Below the pieces are notes generated by a model. That model searched no databases, was not told the origin of the DNA, and worked only from the letters and a program-made list of their open reading frames with translations. Of a stretch of DNA of 7,572 nt, positions 6,049 to 7,572 are shown piece after piece. Origin of the DNA: CAYMDJ01 sp964537525 (GTDB taxonomy: Archaea; Aenigmatarchaeota; Aenigmatarchaeia; QMZP01); contig CAZIAB010000040.1 of assembly GCA_964537525.1 (NCBI GenBank), positions 1 to 7,572 of the forward strand. The letters run 5' to 3'. A program made the translations under genes and the position numbers. Each line of letters begins with the position of its first letter. Positions within the stretch are counted from its first letter, which is position 1.

Positions 6049-6720
6049 CTAAGCGTTAGCGTCCGTAAGCTGTGATTTCTTCCTCATGAGGACGAAGAGG
6101 TGGTCCTTCTCGTAGGGGTCCAGCCTGGCCTTGTCGATTATCTTGAAGAAGGAGGTGAGCTTCTTGAGCTCTTCCTTGTAGACCTGCTCCGGCTTCTTCA
6201 CGACGTTGATGGAGCGGGACTTTATCGCAATCATCGCATGTCCGCCGGGCTTGAGGAACTCCCTGCAGTTGCGGATTAGTATCTCTGACTGGTCGTTGGT
6301 GGCGACGTCCTGGAAGACCAGGTCAACCCTCTCCACCCAGGAATAGGTCTCCGGCTTCCTGGCATCGGCAAGTATCGGGACGATGTTCCCTCTCTTCTCT
6401 GCAATGGGGTTGAGGTCCCTCATGCATCTCTCGGATATCTCCACACCGTATATCACTCCTTCCGGCCCGACTATGTCAGAGAAGAACGACGCTGTGGAGC
6501 CTGATGCAATCCCCAGGTAGAGAATCTTGTCGCCGCTCTTCAGGGGGAAATCCTTTATCCCAGAGAGTATGGCAGCGGCTGCCTTGCTCCTGTATGGATT
6601 CCACTCCCTGAACTCTTTCCCGCCCTTCTTATGGATGGATTTTGCAAAGGTTTTGTCTCCCGGAACGAGGGATTCTGTGAAAAGCTGCTTTCCCTTCCTC
6701 GTAACCTCTTTTGGCATCAT
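6049..6720 (-). CDS. flpA: Fibrillarin-like rRNA/tRNA 2'-O-methyltransferase
   Basis: Fibrillarin is the SAM-dependent methyltransferase of archaeal box C/D sRNPs; it methylates ribose 2'-OH groups at guide-selected sites in rRNA and tRNA, together with Nop5 and L7Ae. The 223-residue protein shows the family blocks in order: REWNPYRSKAAAAI (38-51), the SAM-binding loop YLGIASGST (68-76), GVEIS (92-96), ADARKPE (118-124), QDVATNDQSEI (137-147) and AIKSRSI (165-171). Likely catalytic or SAM-contacting positions include D138, K167 and H207, by family comparison. Length is normal. Two adjacent ATGs (6720 and 6717) are possible starts; the first is about 25 nt from a TATA-like box. The usual upstream partner gene nop5 is absent; instead a PLD-like gene precedes it by 22 bp. 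Confidence 0.96.
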   Translation of the reverse strand: MMPKEVTRKGKQLFTESLVPGDKTFAKSIHKKGGKEFREWNPYRSKAAAAILSGIKDFPLKSGDKILYLGIASGSTASFFSDIVGPEGVIYGVEISERCMRDLNPIAEKRGNIVPILADARKPETYSWVERVDLVFQDVATNDQSEILIRNCREFLKPGGHAMIAIKSRSINVVKKPEQVYKEELKKLTSFFKIIDKARLDPYEKDHLFVLMRKKSQLTDANA

Positions 6721-6741
6721 GGATAGAAATTGTAGGGGTGG

Positions 6742-6747
6742 TTTAAA
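6742..6747 (-). promoter_or_regulatory. TATA-like box of flpA overlapping the upstream stop codon
   Basis: TTTAAA is centred about 25 nt from the flpA ATG at 6720. The TAA stop of the upstream PLD-like gene (6743-6745) lies inside it. This suggests flpA can be transcribed alone as a leaderless mRNA, even though it follows another gene closely on the same strand. Confidence 0.55.
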
Positions 6748-7291
6748 TGTTGTATCTCTCTTGCCCTGTTCTGCGCAATTCTTTTCTGAATTCTCCTAAA
6801 TCAGAAACACGAACAAGAGTGCTTGATTCCCGCAAAGCACTGAAATATTGTTCTCCTAAACCAAAGAGTTCGGGCGTATCTGCACTGTGTAGCTGGTACG
6901 TCTTTCCTGTCAAGCCCCTCACGTCCCGGCCCTCTGGATATATGTTTACCTGCATTCTGTCACCCTCGTTTGCGTAACCAGTCACTGTGGCGCAGAACGG
7001 GTATCTATGCAAACCTATGGTCAGTTTTCCTATGTCCAGTCTTTCGGGGTCTTTCAGCTTATGGGCAATGTCATGTAGTATGCCGAAGGTTGCTCCCATC
7101 TCTGACAGAATCCTTCCGACTACGTCACCCTCTTTTTCAGCCCTCTTGGAGAATATATCAGACCTTGGGTCCAGAACCAGGACGGTTACAGCATACATGT
7201 CTTCCAATGAGGCTATAATGCTTTCACGTCCCTGGTGAATGGGTCCGGTGGCGTTTATTCCGGTGATGAGCAATTCATTGCCCGATTCCAT
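6743..7291 (-). CDS. PLD-like-fold protein of unknown function (possibly truncated)
   Basis: I do not recognise an exact family. The 182 residues begin directly with a core strand, ELLITGIN (6-13), followed by GPIHQGRESI (16-25) and then LVLDPRSDIFSKRAEKEG (38-55). That order resembles PLD-like domains used as sensors or effectors in many prokaryotic proteins ('ILITG...G...LLLDP.S....RA..EG'). No HxKxxxxD catalytic motif is visible, so enzymatic activity is doubtful. The remainder is mixed alpha/beta with no membrane segment. No Shine-Dalgarno and no well-spaced TATA box precede the ATG at 7289-7291. The same frame continues upstream through five codons and then a single TAA into a 34-codon ORF, so the real N-terminus probably lies there and this may be a disrupted gene. 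It ends inside the flpA promoter. Confidence 0.6.
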   Translation of the reverse strand: MESGNELLITGINATGPIHQGRESIIASLEDMYAVTVLVLDPRSDIFSKRAEKEGDVVGRILSEMGATFGILHDIAHKLKDPERLDIGKLTIGLHRYPFCATVTGYANEGDRMQVNIYPEGRDVRGLTGKTYQLHSADTPELFGLGEQYFSALRESSTLVRVSDLGEFRKELRRTGQERYNI

Positions 7292-7306
7292 GATTTCAAG
7301 GTCGGT

Positions 7307-7411
7307 TTAGAGCTTTCTTGTTGGGTCCATCCTCTCATCCCTTTTGAGGTCTGGTTCGTATTTTGCAATCATTTCTGCCATTTCATAATAAGCTTCTGCT
7401 GCTGCATCCAT
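7307..7411 (-). CDS. 34-residue ORF, probable severed 5' end of the PLD-like gene
   Basis: An ATG at 7409-7411 opens a 34-residue, helix-prone, charged ORF (MDAAAEAYYEMAEMIAKY and onward) ending in TAA at 7307-7309. It lies in exactly the same frame as the PLD-like gene, 15 nt from that gene's first ATG, with no other stop between them. It has a clear TATA-like box upstream, whereas the PLD-like ATG has none. An in-frame GTG at 7418-7420 is closer to leaderless spacing and would give 37 residues. It may be a genuine small protein, a leader peptide, or, as I think likelier, the N-terminus of the downstream protein cut off by a point mutation or sequence error. Confidence 0.45.
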   Translation of the reverse strand: MDAAAEAYYEMAEMIAKYEPDLKRDERMDPTRKL

Positions 7412-7438
7412 AATAGTCACATTAACGTTGGCAGAAAT

Positions 7439-7449
7439 ATTTTATAAGA
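7439..7449 (-). promoter_or_regulatory. TATA-like box for the PLD-like transcription unit
   Basis: The minus strand contains CTTATAAAATA, a near-consensus archaeal TATA box centred near 7443. Transcription would start around 7417-7420, at or a few bases before the start of the 34-codon ORF. It is the best promoter upstream of the PLD-like protein. Confidence 0.6.
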
Positions 7450-7469
7450 TTGTTGTGTTCCTGAGGTGG

Positions 7470-7572
7470 TTACCTCCCCAACCTTTTGTTTATCTTCTCG
7501 ACCTGGTCCTGGATTTTCCTCAGGCGCCTGGAGGATTCCACAATCTCAATGATTCCGCCTATGACGAACACC
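7470..7572 (-). CDS. C-terminus of a small membrane or coiled-coil protein (partial)
   Basis: The gene runs off the right edge; only the last 33 codons and a TAA are visible. The segment starts with the hydrophobic run VFVIGGIIEIV, which looks like the end of a transmembrane helix. It then becomes strongly charged (SSRRLRKIQDQVEKINKRLGR) with heptad-like spacing of I, V, I and L, suggesting a short cytoplasmic coiled coil. No family can be assigned from so little. Its stop codon lies within a small inverted repeat, GAGGT/ACCTC (7463-7476), and the promoter of the next unit follows closely. Confidence 0.55.
   Translation of the reverse strand, partial: VFVIGGIIEIVESSRRLRKIQDQVEKINKRLGR

Noticed and set aside
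34..6051. TAG as a pyrrolysine codon
   Set aside because: TAG ends several full-length genes (DUF1704-like, tyrS, AMMECR1, flpA) exactly where the families end, so it acts as an ordinary stop here.
6743..7291. Active phospholipase D-type nuclease
   Set aside because: No HxKxxxxD motif is visible in the protein; only the general fold-like pattern is suggested.
7463..7476. GAGGT/ACCTC inverted repeat as a terminator
   Set aside because: It is a 5-bp stem with no following T-tract on the minus strand, and it overlaps the stop codon of the partial gene; chance is likely.

Overview
This window is archaeal, probably from a euryarchaeal or DPANN-type genome. The evidence is a euryarchaeal-style RadB, a fibrillarin-type rRNA methyltransferase, archaeal/eukaryotic-type TrpRS and TyrRS, an AMMECR1-family protein, and heavy AGG/AGA arginine codon use. 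Most start codons lie about 25 nt from an AT-rich TATA-like box and have no Shine-Dalgarno sequence, which is the layout of leaderless archaeal mRNAs. TAG ends several clearly intact genes, so nothing suggests stop-codon reassignment. No mobile element, CRISPR array, tRNA or rRNA was seen.

Layout. The left block (34-3492) is on the minus strand. Read in transcription order it holds a tyrosyl-tRNA synthetase, a DUF1704/MATCAP-type metalloprotease homologue whose catalytic residues appear to be lost, and a tryptophanyl-tRNA synthetase. Each has its own apparent promoter. A 49-bp divergent gap then leads into radB (3542-4246, plus). radB converges on and overlaps an AMMECR1-family gene (4243-4815, minus), which diverges across a 34-bp gap from a DHH/DHHA1 phosphoesterase (4850-5905, plus). 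A 143-bp convergent gap rich in dyad symmetry separates this from a fibrillarin gene (6049-6720, minus). Upstream of fibrillarin is a PLD-like-fold protein of unknown function (6743-7291, minus). It appears to be split from its own N-terminus by one in-frame TAA (34-codon 5' piece at 7307-7411). The right edge holds the C-terminus of a small membrane-anchored coiled-coil protein.

How the genes relate. The set is mostly information processing: aminoacylation (tyrS, trpS), recombination/repair (radB and probably the DHH protein) and rRNA/tRNA 2'-O-methylation (flpA). Transcription looks largely monocistronic. The points most worth following are the triple HExxTH loss in the DUF1704 protein, the in-frame TAA in the PLD-like gene, the plant/protist-like signature of the TyrRS, and the very compact shared or interleaved divergent promoters.
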